Source of the DNA: Planctomyces sp. SH-PL62
GTDB lineage: Bacteria; Planctomycetota; Planctomycetia; Isosphaerales; Isosphaeraceae
Length of the DNA stretch: 64,000 bases
Assembly (NCBI RefSeq): GCF_001610895.1
Contig: NZ_CP011273.1
Location: forward strand, 5,642,001-5,706,000
Reading direction: 5' to 3'
Made by a program: the position numbers and the translations under genes. How positions within the stretch are numbered: the first letter of the stretch is position 1; every line of letters starts with the position of its first letter. Under the pieces are notes generated by a model. The model made no database searches. It had not been told where the DNA came from and worked only from the letters and a program-made list of their open reading frames with translations. This document shows, piece after piece, positions 63,973 to 64,000 of the stretch.

Positions 63973-64000
63973 GGCTCTTGCTCCTTCGTTGATATGTCCG

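Overview
The window is mosaic. Roughly the first 37 kb is very GC-rich, with strong GGAGG ribosome-binding sites. Its gene families (a DUF4419 protein, an HDAC11-like deacetylase, a theta-type LCIB carbonic anhydrase, a ClpX paralogue without a zinc domain, an HTH-fused integrase) point to a planctomycete, perhaps Isosphaeraceae or Gemmataceae. The host assignment is inference. From about 37.4 kb the composition is visibly less GC-rich and the genes look like a proteobacterial-type mobilizable plasmid: an iteron origin with RepA, ParA plus a ribbon-helix-helix partner, MobF relaxase, ArdC, a large ParB-like protein, two toxin-antitoxin pairs, a resolvase and a type III restriction-modification locus. 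The window is therefore either a plasmid cointegrate or an integrated plasmid. An assembly join cannot be excluded.

Left part. A VOC-family gene runs off the left edge, followed by a complete IS630 element with TA target duplication, a membrane protein, an FMN reductase, an LCIB-type carbonic anhydrase and a minus-strand group (secreted protein, TspO, cupin, nitrilase-family hydrolase). From 7.9 to 14.2 kb lies a tight array of small genes: ArdC, a frameshifted conserved protein, a transglycosylase-like protein, zinc-ribbon proteins, a ParB-like protein and short peptides. Nearly every one is preceded by the same element, a GACACCGCCGG-type motif followed by a hairpin of unrelated sequence; this is the most novel pattern in the window. 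A primase-like replication protein with a ribbon-helix-helix regulator follows at 14.5-16.4 kb. At 17.3-22.3 kb a decayed copy of an HDAC-like gene is split by an IS5-family and an IS630-family element that share one TA target. The better copy downstream carries an in-frame stop codon.

Sulfur region, 22.6-33.2 kb. Sulfide:quinone oxidoreductase, a SoxB/5'-nucleotidase-like protein, two DsrE-family proteins, a metallo-beta-lactamase/double-rhodanese protein, a TauE-type exporter and a YgaP-like rhodanese form one compact minus-strand operon. It diverges from an ArsR-family repressor, a DUF2892 membrane protein and a Tat-exported sulfite oxidase. Together they plausibly take sulfide or persulfide to sulfite and sulfate without SoxAXYZ. 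A ClpX-like ATPase, a methyltransferase and an integrase follow. The integrase gene sits beside a 17-bp match to the 3' end of tmRNA, a likely attachment site.

Right part. oriV (six iterons, DnaA box, AT-rich stretch) lies beside repA. Then come parA/RHH, a VapBC-type pair, a defence block (NucS-like nuclease, type III Res and Mod, a Cas4-like nuclease split between two membrane-anchored ORFs, a DUF4062 protein with a small partner, an Abi_C fragment, a WGR protein), MazEF, a resolvase, three orphan pseudopilins, and the MobF relaxase with ParB-like, small conserved and ArdC genes. The ArdC, ParB-like and small conserved families occur in both halves, so both carry related plasmid-maintenance cargo.
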